Assembly (NCBI GenBank): GCA_036417435.1
Contig: CM070901.1
Coordinates: 8,592,001-8,656,000, forward strand
From: Inia geoffrensis
Taxonomy: Eukaryota > Chordata > Mammalia > Artiodactyla > Iniidae
Direction: 5' to 3'
DNA: 64,000 bases
Below, piece after piece: positions 54,431 through 64,000 of the stretch; position 1 is the first letter of the stretch; each line of letters opens with the position of its first letter. Below the pieces are notes generated by a model. It was given only the letters and a program-made list of their open reading frames with translations. It searched no databases and was not told the origin of the DNA. The position numbers and the translations under genes are program-made.

Positions 54431-55674
54431 GATTTTAAATTACGGGCAGTGTTGTGCGGGTAAACTCCAGTATTTGACATGTTCAGTCACCGTCTGCTCT
54501 ATATGGAACCTTGTGCTGGTGGCATTTTGGGGAGTGAAGAGATCAGGGGTGGTGTCCCACACAAGGTGATGCTGTGTGCAAAAAGGACGTCATGTACCAC
54601 GTAGCAAAGATACTCCAAAACCGGAAAGAATCCAAGGGGTACACAAAGTTGGAGCCAGATGTGACCCGGAGAAAAGTAAACATTTCTGGGGAGCGACTAC
54701 AGGGCCGCCATTTCCCTGAACAAGAGAAATGGGTGTTCTGGTTCATTCCTTTAAACTCAAAGGCAAGGTGACCTTGGCTGAGATCTCAGTTTTTTTGGTT
54801 GTACTCCTTGATCCATTCTGTTTATTGTAGTTCAGTGCATGTAATAATCCAAGTGCTATTGAATCTTTATGAGGGTTCAAAGGCATGTGAGGATGCAGGA
54901 TCCATGAGCGCAGGAAGGGATGGGTTATAAATAGGAAGCAGAGTGTAAATCTGGGTCGGCAGTACCTCCACCCAAGGCGAGCCTCGTAAATAAGTTCCCT
55001 TGGTTGGTAAACCTGCCACCTACCTATCCAGAGAGGTGGAGAGGTCTGCGTCTTTCTTGGTTTCTCCCTGACCTCCAGGTATGGGGGGCCAGATTTGTAT
55101 TTCAGCCTGGGGAGGGAAGAACCAGGGCAACCCTTTACCATTCTTTGAAACCTCTGTCTATTAAACTATGAGCAGTTTAAAGTTTTATCTGCCTTATTTA
55201 GGGGTTTTCTTACACTGATGTAAGGTGGTTTGTGGTGAAAGCTAGGCTCTGCCTGAATAATTCCAGAAACGGAATCGTTTTTTTCCTTGAGTAGTATGGG
55301 ATGGTCAGTGTGTGTAGAAGTGCCTTCTAGGGTACTTTTTAGGTATTTTTTTTTTTTCCCCTTGAAGAGAACAGAGTTCAGATTTAGTAAATAACCGTCT
55401 TCTTAAAGTGGATAAGCAAATCTGTCTGGGGGAAAGTTATTATGTAAAAACTATGCCACAAAATGGGACAATAAAATAGCCTCTATTTTCATAAATTCAT
55501 TAATGAGTTTCAGATGCCTCAGAATATAGGTACTGTACAGATTTAAGGAAAACTGGATTCCAGGAACTATATTACTTCAGAACTCTTTGGAGGTGATAAG
55601 AAAACATTTTGTTTTCCAGTTTGTTTTTTCAGTTATTTTGAGAAATAAAATAGTTTATATTTGACTGAATTTTT
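54431..55674. other. No gene; LTR-like signals around 54780-55150
   Basis: A TATA-like GGGTTATAAATAGGAAGC at about 54925 and an AATAAG at about 54988 (TCGTAAATAAGTTCCC) are spaced as in an LTR, but the ends and family are not recognised. Frames at 54574-54771 (plus) and 54743-55141 (minus) have no known domain. Confidence 0.3.
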
Positions 55675-55884
55675 CAGGTTTTTTTTTTTTTTGCAGTACG
55701 CGGGCCTCTCACTGTTGTGGCCTCTCCCGTTGCGGGGCACAGGCTCCGGACGCGCAGGCTCAGCGGCCATGGCTCACGGGCCCAGCCGCTCCGTGGCATG
55801 TGAGATCTTCCTGGACTGGGGCACGAACCCGTGTCCCCTGCATCGGCAGGCAGACTCTCAACCACTGCGCCACCAGTGAAGCCC
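55675..55884 (-). mobile_element. CHR-2 SINE, short form, antisense
   Basis: T-tail, GCAGTACGCGGGCCTCTCAC, ending GCCACCAGTGAAGCCC. Well-preserved body. The target duplication is not clear because both edges are T-rich. Confidence 0.95.
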
Positions 55885-56006
55885 TCGATTTTCTTTTTTA
55901 CTAATAAAAACAAGTATTTGTAATTTACCTGTTAGCTAGTTGCCTTAATAAACTAGTCCTGTGATGTCTTTACCTGGTGTCTAATACTTGGTCATTAAGA
56001 AAAAGG

Positions 56007-56057
56007 GTATATATATATATATATACACTTATACATATATATATACATGTATGTATG

Positions 56058-56111
<54 letters not shown>
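56007..56111. repeat. Compound (TA)n/(TATG)n microsatellite, about 105 bp
   Basis: TA units, a short TACACTTATACA interruption, a TATG block (CATGTATGTATGTATG) and about 30 further TA units. Likely highly length-variable and able to form cruciforms. Confidence 0.97.
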
Positions 56112-56113
<2 letters not shown>

Positions 56114-56745
56114 TAGTTTAGGCAGATCACGCTGTTAATTTTGGGTTGTTCTTTTTGTATCAAGAATAAATGAGTCAAGGGAAAATTATTCCAGTTCCCT
56201 TAGAGGTTGATTGAATACTAATTTAAAGGTCTGTAGCATCTTTAGGAAATTAGACCTTCCCGTTGTAAAACTTCCCACCTCTACTTTGCTGTATGTGGTT
56301 AGATCAAAAGGAGTCGACTTTTCTCATCTCTTTATATATCAGGTTTTAATCATCTAGATCAGGATTGGCAAAGAAATTTCATTTCATGTGCCAACCCTGA
56401 TGTACTGGCTGTGATTGCTGCTAACGATCTATTGAGGAGTATTCTGCGTCTTTGTTCCCGATCTGTGGGAGAGAGTACAGAGTGTATGAGCAACATTTCC
56501 CACACCTGAGGCACCAGGCAAGAGGCAGGGTGCTGTGCCTTTTCCAGCCCTGATTTAGATCTTCCCAAAGACTTGTGGGTTTTCAGGCTGTGACCTGTGA
56601 GTAGATTCTTATTAGGACCACTGCTGGCATTTTAGAAACTACTAATGGCAATGTCTTGTCATCCATGGAGCATTGTACTGACAATGAGAAAACCTTTATT
56701 CCAGTGTTGAACTGAAGCTGTGATAGTGGGCATTTTTTTTCAGCA
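56112..56745. other. No feature recognised
   Basis: No repeat or exon recognised. The minus-strand frame at 56359-56568 has no motif. Confidence 0.35.
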
Positions 56746-56835
56746 GCCTAAACAATGCTAACTTATTATCTTATAGTTCAGTAGTTCAGAAGTCCAGCAT
56801 GGGTCTCACTGTGCTTAAATAAAGGTGAATGGTAA
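56746..56835 (+). mobile_element. Old repeat family A, short fragment
   Basis: CTTATTATCTTATAGTTCAGT, AGTTCAGAAGTCCAGCATGGG and GTCTCACTGTGCTTAAATAAAG match the 5' part of family-A-like repeats. Confidence 0.45.
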
Positions 56836-56894
56836 CAACTTGAATTTTAATCTATTATGTATTCTGACAACAAGATCCTCTATTAATAACATTA

Positions 56895-57245
56895 GTTGAA
56901 GCTGAATTTTTTAAATTGAGGTATAATTGACATATAATGTTATATTAATTTCAGGTGTACAATGTAATTATTCAACATTTGTACATATTGGGAAATGATC
57001 ACCACAGTAAGTCTAGTTAACATCCATCAATACATAGTTACAATTTTTTTTCTTCCGATGGGAACTTTTAAGATTCAAGTATGCAATATAGTATTATTAA
57101 CTATATTCCCCATGCTGTACATTACATCCCCATGACTTACTTATTTTTATAACTGAAAGTTTATACCTTTGGACCCCCTTCACCCAACTTCTCCCACATC
57201 CCACCCTCTGCCTCTGGCAACTACCAATCTGTTCTCTGTATCGAA
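56895..57245 (-). mobile_element. Old L1M 3' UTR, antisense
   Basis: AAATTGAGGTATAATTGACAT, TTTCAGGTGTACAATGTAATT, CATCAATACATAGTTACAAT and CTGGCAACTACCAATCTG. It ends against the A-run that precedes the young L1. Confidence 0.88.
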
Positions 57246-57261
57246 GCACTCAGTTAAAAAA

Positions 57262-58535
57262 AAAAAAAAAATTTGCCAACGAAGCAACTGATAAAGGATT
57301 AATCTCCATAATATACAAGCAGCTCATGCAGCTCAATAACAAAAAAAACAACGCAATCCAAAAATGGGCAGAAGACCTAAATAGACATTTCTCCAAAGAA
57401 GATATACACATTTCTAACAAACACATGAAAAGATGCTCAACATCACTAATCATTACAGAAATGCAAATCAAAACTACAATGAGGTATCACCTCACACCGG
57501 TCAGAATGGCCATCATCAAAAAATGTATAAACAATAAATGTTGGAGGGGGTGTGGAGAAAAGGGAACCCTCTTGCACTGTTGGTGGGAATGTAAATTGAT
57601 ACAGCCACTATGGAGAACTGTATAGAGGTTCCTTAAAAAACTAAAATTAGAACTACCATACGACCCAGCAATCCCACTACTCTGCATATACCCTGCGAAA
57701 ACCATAGTTCAAAAGAGTCATGGGGCTTCCCTGGTGGCGCACTGGTTGAGAGTCCGCCTGCCGATGCAGGGAACACGGGTTCGTGCCCCGGTCTGGGAAG
57801 ATCCCACATGCCGCGGAGCGGCTGGGCCCGTGGGCCATGGCCGCTGAGCCTGCGCGTCCAGAGCCTGTGCTCCGCAGCGGAAGAGGCCACAGCAGTGGGA
57901 GGCCCGCATATCGCAGAAAACAAGAGTCATGTACCACAATGTTCATTGCAGCTCTATTTACAATAGCCAGGACATTGAAGGAACCTAAGTGTCCATTGAC
58001 AGATGAATGGATAAAGAAGATGTGGCACGTATATACAATGGAATATCACTCAGCCATAAAAAGAAACGAAATTGATTTATTTATAGTGAGGTGGATGGAC
58101 CTAAAGTCTTTCATACTGTGTGAAGTAAGTCAGAAAGAGAAAAACATATACCGTACGCTAACACATATATATGAAATTTTAAAAAATGGTTATGAAGCAC
58201 GTAGGGGCAGGACAGGAATAAAGACGCAGATGTAGAGAATGGACTTGAGGACACGGGGAGTGGGAAGGGTAAGCTGGGACGAAGTGAGACAGTGGCATGG
58301 ACATATATTCACTACCAAACGTAAAATAGATAGCTAGTGGGAAGCAGCCACATAGCACAGGGAGATCAGCTCGGTGCTTTGTGACCACCTAGAGGGGTGG
58401 GATAGGGAGGGTGGGAGGGAGACGCAAGAGGGAGGGGACATGGGGATATATGCATACGTATAGCTGATTCACTTTGTTATACAGCTGAAACTAACACACC
58501 ACTGTAAAGCAATTATACTCCAATAAAGATGTTAA
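57262..58535 (+). mobile_element. LINE-1 3' end, sense, split by a CHR-2
   Basis: Begins in the ORF2 C-terminal region (CAACGAAGCAACTGATAAAGG) and ends with the young 3' UTR (AAGCAGCCACATAGCACAGG, CTCCAATAAAGATG and an A-tail). The frame 57326-57625 shows [19 protein letters not shown]. Interrupted by the SINE at 57723-57921. 5'-truncated, inactive. An unexplained 16-A run sits at its 5' junction. Confidence 0.94.
57723..57921 (+). mobile_element. CHR-2 SINE inside L1
   Basis: GGGCTTCCCTGGTGGCGCAC head and short-form body ending CGCATATCGCAGAAAAC. Perfect duplication AAGAGTCATG at 57713-57722 and 57922-57931, within the L1 ORF2 terminal region. Confidence 0.96.
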
Positions 58536-58544
58536 AAAAAAATG

Positions 58545-60131
58545 GTGAGAATGGTAAGTGCTATGTTATGTATATTTTATTATGTATATTTTACATAAAA
58601 GAAAAACCAATTAAGTATGAAACACCAAAGGGAACGGGGGTGAGAGGCGGTGCTGCCCCACAGGATCCTAGCTGAGGAGGGAGATGCCAGTTTTCCTTTC
58701 TTACAGGTTCCCCGATTAGATTCTCTTGAAACTCTCTTTATACCTTGGGACAGGTGAATGCATTTCCTTTCCCTCTCCAGTAAGGAAGGGAGGGAAAATC
58801 GCCCTTCTCAACAGGCATGGCACACCCTACAGGGCTGATGACCTTCTTCTCCCTGGGCTTGTTTTTACATTGTTGGAAGTGCGAGTGTTTCTTGGTTGGG
58901 GCTGTTTGGACTTGATGCTTCTCAGTAATCCCTGTGGGGCTGTAAGCAGCCCATCTATGGGGACTGGAGTCTATTTAGAATGTGAGGTACTGAGAGTTTT
59001 TTTATTCTCTGCTTTGGGCCTTTAGTTTTGATTCCAGAATAAGATAATCTCACTTGACATTCTCTCGCATGAGTTTGTGCTGATATATGAAACTATAAAT
59101 TAGGAAATGCTATAATAGAAATTATGAAAGAATAGAAAGATGCAGAAGTATGAGGGTTTCTCATATCACCTTGCCCTTTCAGATAAACACTTCATATCTT
59201 CATTTAGAAATGAGAAGAATGAGGAAGATCTCCCAGAAATGCATGTTTGTGGTTCTGATTTTTATGTTTTTCTCCCTTCCATATCTGCCTGCACTCAATA
59301 TATAATTGGCCCAAGATCCCAGGCTGAATTTGGAGGCAAAACAGGGATCTAATCCAGTAAGTGAAGCTCAGCTTCAGACTCTCAAAGTGGGGGCAGGCAT
59401 AGTACTGTGACAGTGTACATGGATGCATCCTCTTTCCTTACACCTTAAAGCCCTTGCTCTTGTAAGTACAGGGTTCCAAGAAAACCACTTAGGCTGACGT
59501 AGAGGTAAATCTGTAGTAATTAGATGGAGCAGGTAAGATCCTAAGGTACCTAACTTGGATCCTCATGGGTGGTCAACTGACTCTTGATCTTTATCTATCA
59601 ATGTGGGGAGGTGGCCAGGGTCCCAGCTGGACCTTAGTAAGTTCTAATAACACATAGATGCTCTAATTCTACAACTTCAGACTGGAATGTTCTTGATTGA
59701 GGAAAATGAAGAGACAAGCAAAACACACGAAGAATTCCATGGATCATGATTAGAAGCTGTAGGTATAGCCACTGCCTTGAAGCACCATGAACTTCTTAAG
59801 CTTGACTGTTTTGCTTCAACGCCAGCATGACTCAAGTGTGACCATTTGGAAAAAGCAGTTATTAAGAATCCTGCATGTGCTATGCCAGCTGTATGTCATT
59901 TTTAGAATATGGCTTTAGTTCTCTATTTTGAGAAGGCATTTTATTCAGTTTCCAGTTGGTCAGCATTACTGAGAGACACTCAATTCATCAGAGGTTACTT
60001 ACAGGGCAAGCTTGGCTGGGAAAGAGAGATGCCATGATCCTAAAGCATTATGAAGGCAGTCCTTTCAAAGGGAAGCAGCTTACTTTCTACTCAAGATGCC
60101 ATTATGCTCTGCTGTACAGCAGCTGCCATCT
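58545..60131. other. No gene recognised
   Basis: The first 60 bp (GGTAAGTGCTATGTTATG, GTATATTTTA) look like the end of an old L1M. The remaining ~1.5 kb holds no repeat or exon I can name. The 99-residue frame at 58726-59025 is unsupported. Confidence 0.35.
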
Positions 60132-60154
60132 CATAATTCAGGGTGTTTTTGTTT

Positions 60155-60437
60155 TTAATTAATATATTTATTTTTGGCTGTGCTGGGTCTTCGTTCCTGT
60201 GCGAGGGCTTTCTCTAGTTGAGGCAAGCGGGGGCCACTCTTCATCGCGGTGCGCGGGCCTCTCACTATCGCGGCCTCTCCCGTTGTGGAGCACAGGCTCG
60301 GGACGCGCAGGCTCAGCGGCCATGGCTCACGGGCCTAGTTGCTCCGCGGCGTGTGGGATCTTCCCAGACCAGGGCTCAAACCAGTGTGCCCTGCATTGGC
60401 AGGCAGATTCTCAATCACTGCGCCACCAGGGAAGCCC
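60155..60437 (-). mobile_element. CHR-2 SINE, long form, antisense
   Basis: A T-rich/AATTAATATATTT tail, GGCTGTGCTGGGTCTTCG, the long-form block (CAAGCGGGGGCCACTCTTCA) and the reversed head ending CCACCAGGGAAGCCC. Duplication CAGGGTKTTTTTGTTT at 60139-60154 and 60438-60453. Confidence 0.95.
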
Positions 60438-60453
60438 CAGGGTTTTTTTGTTT

Positions 60454-60578
60454 GTTTGTTTTGTTTTTTGGCCACGCCACGCAGCTTGCAGGATCTTAGT
60501 TCCCTGATCAGGGATTGAACCCACACCCTCGGCAGTGAAAGTGCAGAGTCCTAACCACTGGACTGCCAGGGAATTCCC
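60454..60578 (-). mobile_element. CHR-1-like SINE, antisense
   Basis: GGCCACGCCACGCAGCTTGC, GATCTTAGTTCCCTGATCAG, GGATTGAACCCACACCCTCG and the reversed head CTAACCACTGGACTGCC. Its own duplication CATARYTCAGGG is at 60132-60143 and 60579-60590, so the CHR-2 at 60155 landed inside its T-rich tail. Confidence 0.92.
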
Positions 60579-60590
60579 CATAGCTCAGGG

Positions 60591-60869
60591 TTTTTTTTTT
60601 ATAGTACTAAGAAATTCTCAAAATATTGTGAGTTTTTTTCAGAGATGTTTGGAATAATACTCTTCATTATTTTTGGAACTTACTGGGTAGAAGGAAACTT
60701 GTATATTCTGATGAAAGATACTAAGTCCAACATGGATAAACCTTTCATCAAGGGATAAGTTACAGCACAAGCAAAATTTCCCCCGTGTTAACACGGATGC
60801 TGATTTTAACACTCAGAATGGGCTCTATTCACATGTTTAGCATAGAACTGAATTTGAGAAAAATGAGTT
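60591..60869. other. No feature recognised
   Basis: Short AT-rich stretch between the SINE pair and an L1M segment. Confidence 0.35.
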
Positions 60870-61200
60870 TCTTTTTTGTTGAGATGAAATTTTCATAGAG
60901 TGAAATGCAAAAGCCTTAAGCATATGTGAAATTTGAGGAGTACTGATAAATGTATATTCCTGTGTAACCATCATTATAATCAAGATATAGAACATTTCCA
61001 TCACCCCAGGAAATTCCCTCATTTTTACTTTTATTCTCCCAACCCCCTACAGGCAAACATTGTTCCTTTTGTCACCATAGATTACTTTGGCCTGTTCTAG
61101 AACTTCATATAAAGAAACTCATGCAGTGTATACCCTTCTAGGTCTGGATTTTTACCCCTAACATTATGTTTTTGAGGTTCATCCTTACTGTTTCATGCAT
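60870..61200 (-). mobile_element. Old L1M 3' region, antisense
   Basis: TGTGTAACCATCATTATAATC, AAGATATAGAACATTTCC, TTGTCACCATAGATTACTTTG and TTTTTGAGGTTCATCC. Same class as the host of the nest at 26283-28985. Confidence 0.75.
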
Positions 61201-61370
61201 CAGTAGTTTTCTGAGCTTATGGATCTGTGAGCTAATTTTTGCACCAAATGTGGGAAATTTCAGTCATTATTTCTTTAAGGCTTTTATCACCTTTCTTGCT
61301 CTTGCCTTTTGGGACTCCACTTACATATTAGACTACTTGATATTGACCATGTCACTGAAGCTCTGCTCAC

Positions 61371-61437
61371 TTTTTTTTTTAAACATCTTTACTGGAGTAT
61401 AATTGCTTTACAATTGTGTGTTAGTTCCTGCTTTATA
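61371..61437 (-). mobile_element. Very short LINE-1 3' end, about 67 bp
   Basis: A T-run followed by AACATCTTTACTGGAGTATAA, GCTTTACAATTGTGTGTTAG and TTCCTGCTTTATAACA. CACTTTTT occurs on both sides. An extreme 5' truncation. Confidence 0.85.
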
Positions 61438-61616
61438 ACACTTTTTGCATTCTTTTTTCCTCTTTTCCTCAGGGTGGATTTCTATTGACATGTCTTCAAG
61501 TTCATTAACTTTTTATTCTCCAATCTCCTCTTATATTCATCCAGTGAAACTTTTATTTCAGATATGATCATTTTAAGTTCCAGAATATCCATTTGGCTTT
61601 TTCCCATAGTTTTTTT

Positions 61617-61942
61617 TTTTTTTGAAATGTAGTCCTTTTTTTTTTTTTTTTTTTAAATATTTATTTATTTATTTATTTATGGCTGTGTTGGGTCTTCGTT
61701 TCTGTGCGAGGGCTCTCTCCAGTTGCAGCAAGCGGGGGCCACTCTTCATCGCGGTGCGCGGGCTTCTCACTATCGCGGCCTCTCCTGTTGTGGAGCACAG
61801 GCTCCACACGCGCAGGCTCAGTAGTTGTGGCTCACGGGCCTAGTTGCTCCGTGGCATGTGGGATCTTCCCAGACCAGGACTCGAACCCGTGTCCTCTGCA
61901 TTGGCAGGCGGATTCTTAACCACTGCGCCACCGGGGAAGCCC
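61617..61942 (-). mobile_element. CHR-2 SINE, long form, antisense
   Basis: T-run and (ATTT)n tail, GGCTGTGTTGGGTCTTCG, GCAAGCGGGGGCCACTCTTC, and the reversed head ending GCCACCGGGGAAGCCC. Duplication TTCCCATAGTTTTT at about 61601-61614 and 61943-61956. Confidence 0.95.
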
Positions 61943-62096
61943 TTCCCATAGTTTTTATTTCTCTGTTGAGATTATTATGACTTATTCTTTTACTTTAGCT
62001 CCTTACACATATTTATCAGAGCTTTAAAATTTTAGCTTGCTAATTCGAACATCTCAGGGATTGTTTCTGTTGATTGCCTCTGTAGTCCAATGTACT

Positions 62097-63014
62097 ATGA
62101 AAGAATGCTCAACATCATTAATCATTAGAGAAATGCAAATTAAAACTACAGTGAGATATCATCTCACACCAGTCAGAATGGCCATCATCAAAAAATCTAC
62201 AAACAATAAATGCTGGAGAGGGTGTAGAGAAAAGGGAACCCTCTTGCACTGTTGGTGAGAATGTAAATTGATACAGCCACTATGGAGAACAGTATGGAGG
62301 TTCCTTAAAAAACTAAAAATAGAACTACCATACAACCCAGCAATCCCACTTCTGGGTATATACCCTGAGAAAACCATAATTCAAAAAGAGTCATGTACCA
62401 CAATGTTCATTGAAGCACTATTTACAATAGAATAGCCAGGACATGGAAGCAACCTAAGTGTCCATCAACAGATGAATGGATAAAGAAGATGTGGCACATA
62501 TATACAATGGAATATTACTCAGCCATAAAAAGAAATGAAATTGAGTTATTTGTAGTGAGGTGAATGGACCTAGAGTCTGTCATACGGAATGAAGTAAGTC
62601 AGAAAGAGAAAAACAAATACTGTATGCTAACACATATATATGGAATCTACAAAAAAAAAAAAAAAGGTTCTGAAGAACCTAGGGGCAGGACAGGAATAAA
62701 GATGTAGATGTAGAGAATGGACTTGAGGACATGGGGAGGGGGAAGGGTAAGCTGGGATGAAGTGAGAGAGTGACCTGGACTTATATATACTACCAAACGT
62801 AAAATAGATAGCTAGTGGGAAGCAGCCACATAGCACAGGGAGATCAGCTCGGTGCTTTGTGACCACCTAGAGGGGTGGGATAGGGAGGGTGGGAGGGAGA
62901 CGCAAGAGGGAGGGGACATGGGGATATATGTATATGTATAGCTGCTTCACTTGTTGTACAGCAGAAACTAACACAACATTGTAAATCAACTTTACTTCAA
63001 TAAATATGCTAAAA
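62097..63014 (+). mobile_element. LINE-1 3' end, sense, 5'-truncated
   Basis: From the ORF2 C-terminal region (AATGCTCAACATCATTAATC) through the young 3' UTR (GAAGCAGCCACATAGCACAGG) to ACTTCAATAAATATGC and a short A-run. ORF2 remnant: [15 protein letters not shown], then broken. Confidence 0.94.
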
Positions 63015-63203
63015 AAATTAATAAGAACCTACTGTATAGCACAGGGAACTCTACTTGGTGCTGTGTGGTAACCTAAATGGGAAGGAACTCCAGAAAAGAG
63101 GAGATATATATTTAGTTATGGCTGATTCACTTTGCTGTACAGCAGAAACTTACACAGCACTGTAAAGCCACTATACACCAATTTTTAATAAATAAATAAA
63201 AAA
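63015..63203 (+). mobile_element. Second LINE-1 3' UTR end, sense, adjoining
   Basis: GAACCTACTGTATAGCACAGG, GTAACCTAAATGGGAAGGAAC and GCTGATTCACTTTGCTGTACA belong to the older L1 3' UTR type, ending CACCAATTTTTAATAAATAAAT. It follows the young L1 tail without a gap. Confidence 0.9.
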
Positions 63204-63579
63204 GAAGGTCAAAGATTTTATTAAAAATCAGGTAGTGGAATTGAAGATGTAGAGAAGAAATGGATTGGAGAGGAGAGAAAGGCCTTCCACTCAGAGAACA
63301 GCAGAATGAAAAACATGGAGATCATGTCTTAGAATAGAAAATTATGGTAAGGCTAAGGGAATTATACTCAACCTGCTGGCATGTGAAATTAAAGTCCTTT
63401 GGTGATTGCTAGTTAATACAGTAGTTCAGGGCAAAGTATGGTAGTTAACTCTTCCTTATTGCCAATGGCTTAAAGGTTAGCGTTAACCAACCTATGCCGT
63501 GCGGCCCACTGCCGTACAACTGCAGATTTAAAGGATTTGCCCTGCAGACATATTTACTTGACCACCACAATCACTTAAA
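63204..63579. other. No feature recognised
   Basis: Low-repeat DNA. No exon or named repeat. Confidence 0.35.
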
Positions 63580-63591
63580 AATGTTTTTGAG

Positions 63592-63874
63592 GGCTTCCCT
63601 GGTGGCGCAGTGGTTGAGAGTCCACCTGCCAATGCAGGGGACATGGGTTCGTGGCCCGGTCCGGGAAGATCCCACATGCCGCAGAGCAACTAAGCCTGTG
63701 CGCCACAGCTACTGAGCCCACATGCCTAGAGCCCGTGCTCTGTGAGAAGAGAAGCCACGACAATGAGAAGCCCGCGCACCCCAACGAAGAGTAGCCCCTG
63801 CTTGCCGCAACTAGAGAAAGCCTGCCAACAGCCATGAAGACCCAACACGGCCAAAAATTTCAAAAAAACAAAAA
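63592..63874 (+). mobile_element. CHR-2 SINE, long form
   Basis: GGCTTCCCTGGTGGCGCAGT head, then the long-form block (AGCAACTAAGCCTGTGCGCC, CACAGCTACTGAGCCC, CCCCAACGAAGAGTAGCCCC) and an A-rich tail. AAYGTTTTTGAG flanks it at 63580-63591 and 63875-63886. Confidence 0.96.
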
Positions 63875-64000
63875 AACGTTTTTGAGCTTGAATATACCTA
63901 CCAGTTTACAACACCTTCCACATCTCATTACCACCCTACAGGTGGTACTTCACACACTTTTAGGTTTTCTTGCTGACCCCTAAAGGTGTTGTAGTGTACC

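Larger units (their letters stand above)
61210..62096 (-). mobile_element. Old L1M/HAL1-type segment, antisense, with two insertions
   Basis: TTTCTATTGACATGTCTTC, AAGTTCATTAACTTTTTATTC, ATATCCATTTGGCTTTTTCCC, ATTTCTCTGTTGAGATTATT, ATTCGAACATCTCAGGGATTG and TCTGTTGATTGCCTCTGTAG are familiar antisense old-L1 text. It is interrupted by a tiny L1 3' end (61371-61437) and a long CHR-2 (61617-61942). Confidence 0.7.

Noticed and set aside
54574..54771. 65-residue plus-strand frame resembling a soluble protein segment
   Set aside because: Hydrophilic but matches no family I recognise. No splice sites or poly-A context to support an exon or processed pseudogene.
1..64000. A new defence or biosynthetic gene system
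   Set aside because: No gene cluster or intact coding region is present. The content is eukaryotic interspersed repeats and unassigned non-coding DNA.

Overview
This window looks like mammalian intergenic or intronic DNA, most likely from a cetacean. About twenty insertions are tRNA-derived CHR-type SINEs whose head reads GGCTTCCCTGGTGGCGCAGT. Most are the short (about 200 bp, centre-deleted) CHR-2 form, and a few are the long form or CHR-1-like. The young LINE-1 3' ends are of the artiodactyl/cetacean type (GGAAGCAGCCACATAGCAC). No ruminant BovB or Bov-A repeat was recognised. The species cannot be named from this. Cetacea rather than hippopotamus is inferred from the dominance of the short CHR-2 form.

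I recognise no protein-coding gene, exon, tRNA, rRNA, snRNA or CRISPR array. The longest open frames are pieces of LINE-1 ORF2 (reverse transcriptase, endonuclease and C-terminal segments, all broken) or translations through CHR-2 SINEs. No multi-gene system is present. The content is layered transposons: young L1 and CHR SINEs over older L1M, MIR, L2, MLT1 and other LTRs, hAT-Charlie and Tigger (pogo-type) DNA transposons, and microsatellites.

Layout. 1-9 kb: an L1 3' end, MIR and MER5A-like fragments, two SINEs at one target, a CHR-2 inside a MIR, and an MLT1 LTR. 9-25 kb: several antisense and sense L1 ends, an ancient L1M body, a 478-bp Tigger-like element, and a 639-bp L1 inserted cleanly into an older L1M. 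25-31 kb: a four-layer nest (26283-28985) that includes a twin-primed (5'-inverted) L1. 31-46 kb: LTR-like elements, MER3-like and other DNA transposons, MIR and L2 fragments, a 479-bp Tigger-like element, and low-repeat stretches. 46.6-51.0 kb: the largest single insertion, a 5'-truncated L1 of about 4 kb with a 13-bp target-site duplication and two CHR-2 copies inside. 51.3-52.1 kb: a 750-bp Tigger-like relative that keeps a decayed transposase C-terminus. 52-57 kb: low-repeat DNA, a palindrome, two CHR-2 copies and a long AT microsatellite. 57-64 kb: L1 and SINE nests.

The most informative content is historical: target-site duplications give the order of insertions, and three differently deleted copies of one Tigger-type transposon retain complementary parts of its transposase. 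Old-repeat family names come from pattern memory and carry lower confidence. RepeatMasker/Dfam with a cetacean library would settle them.
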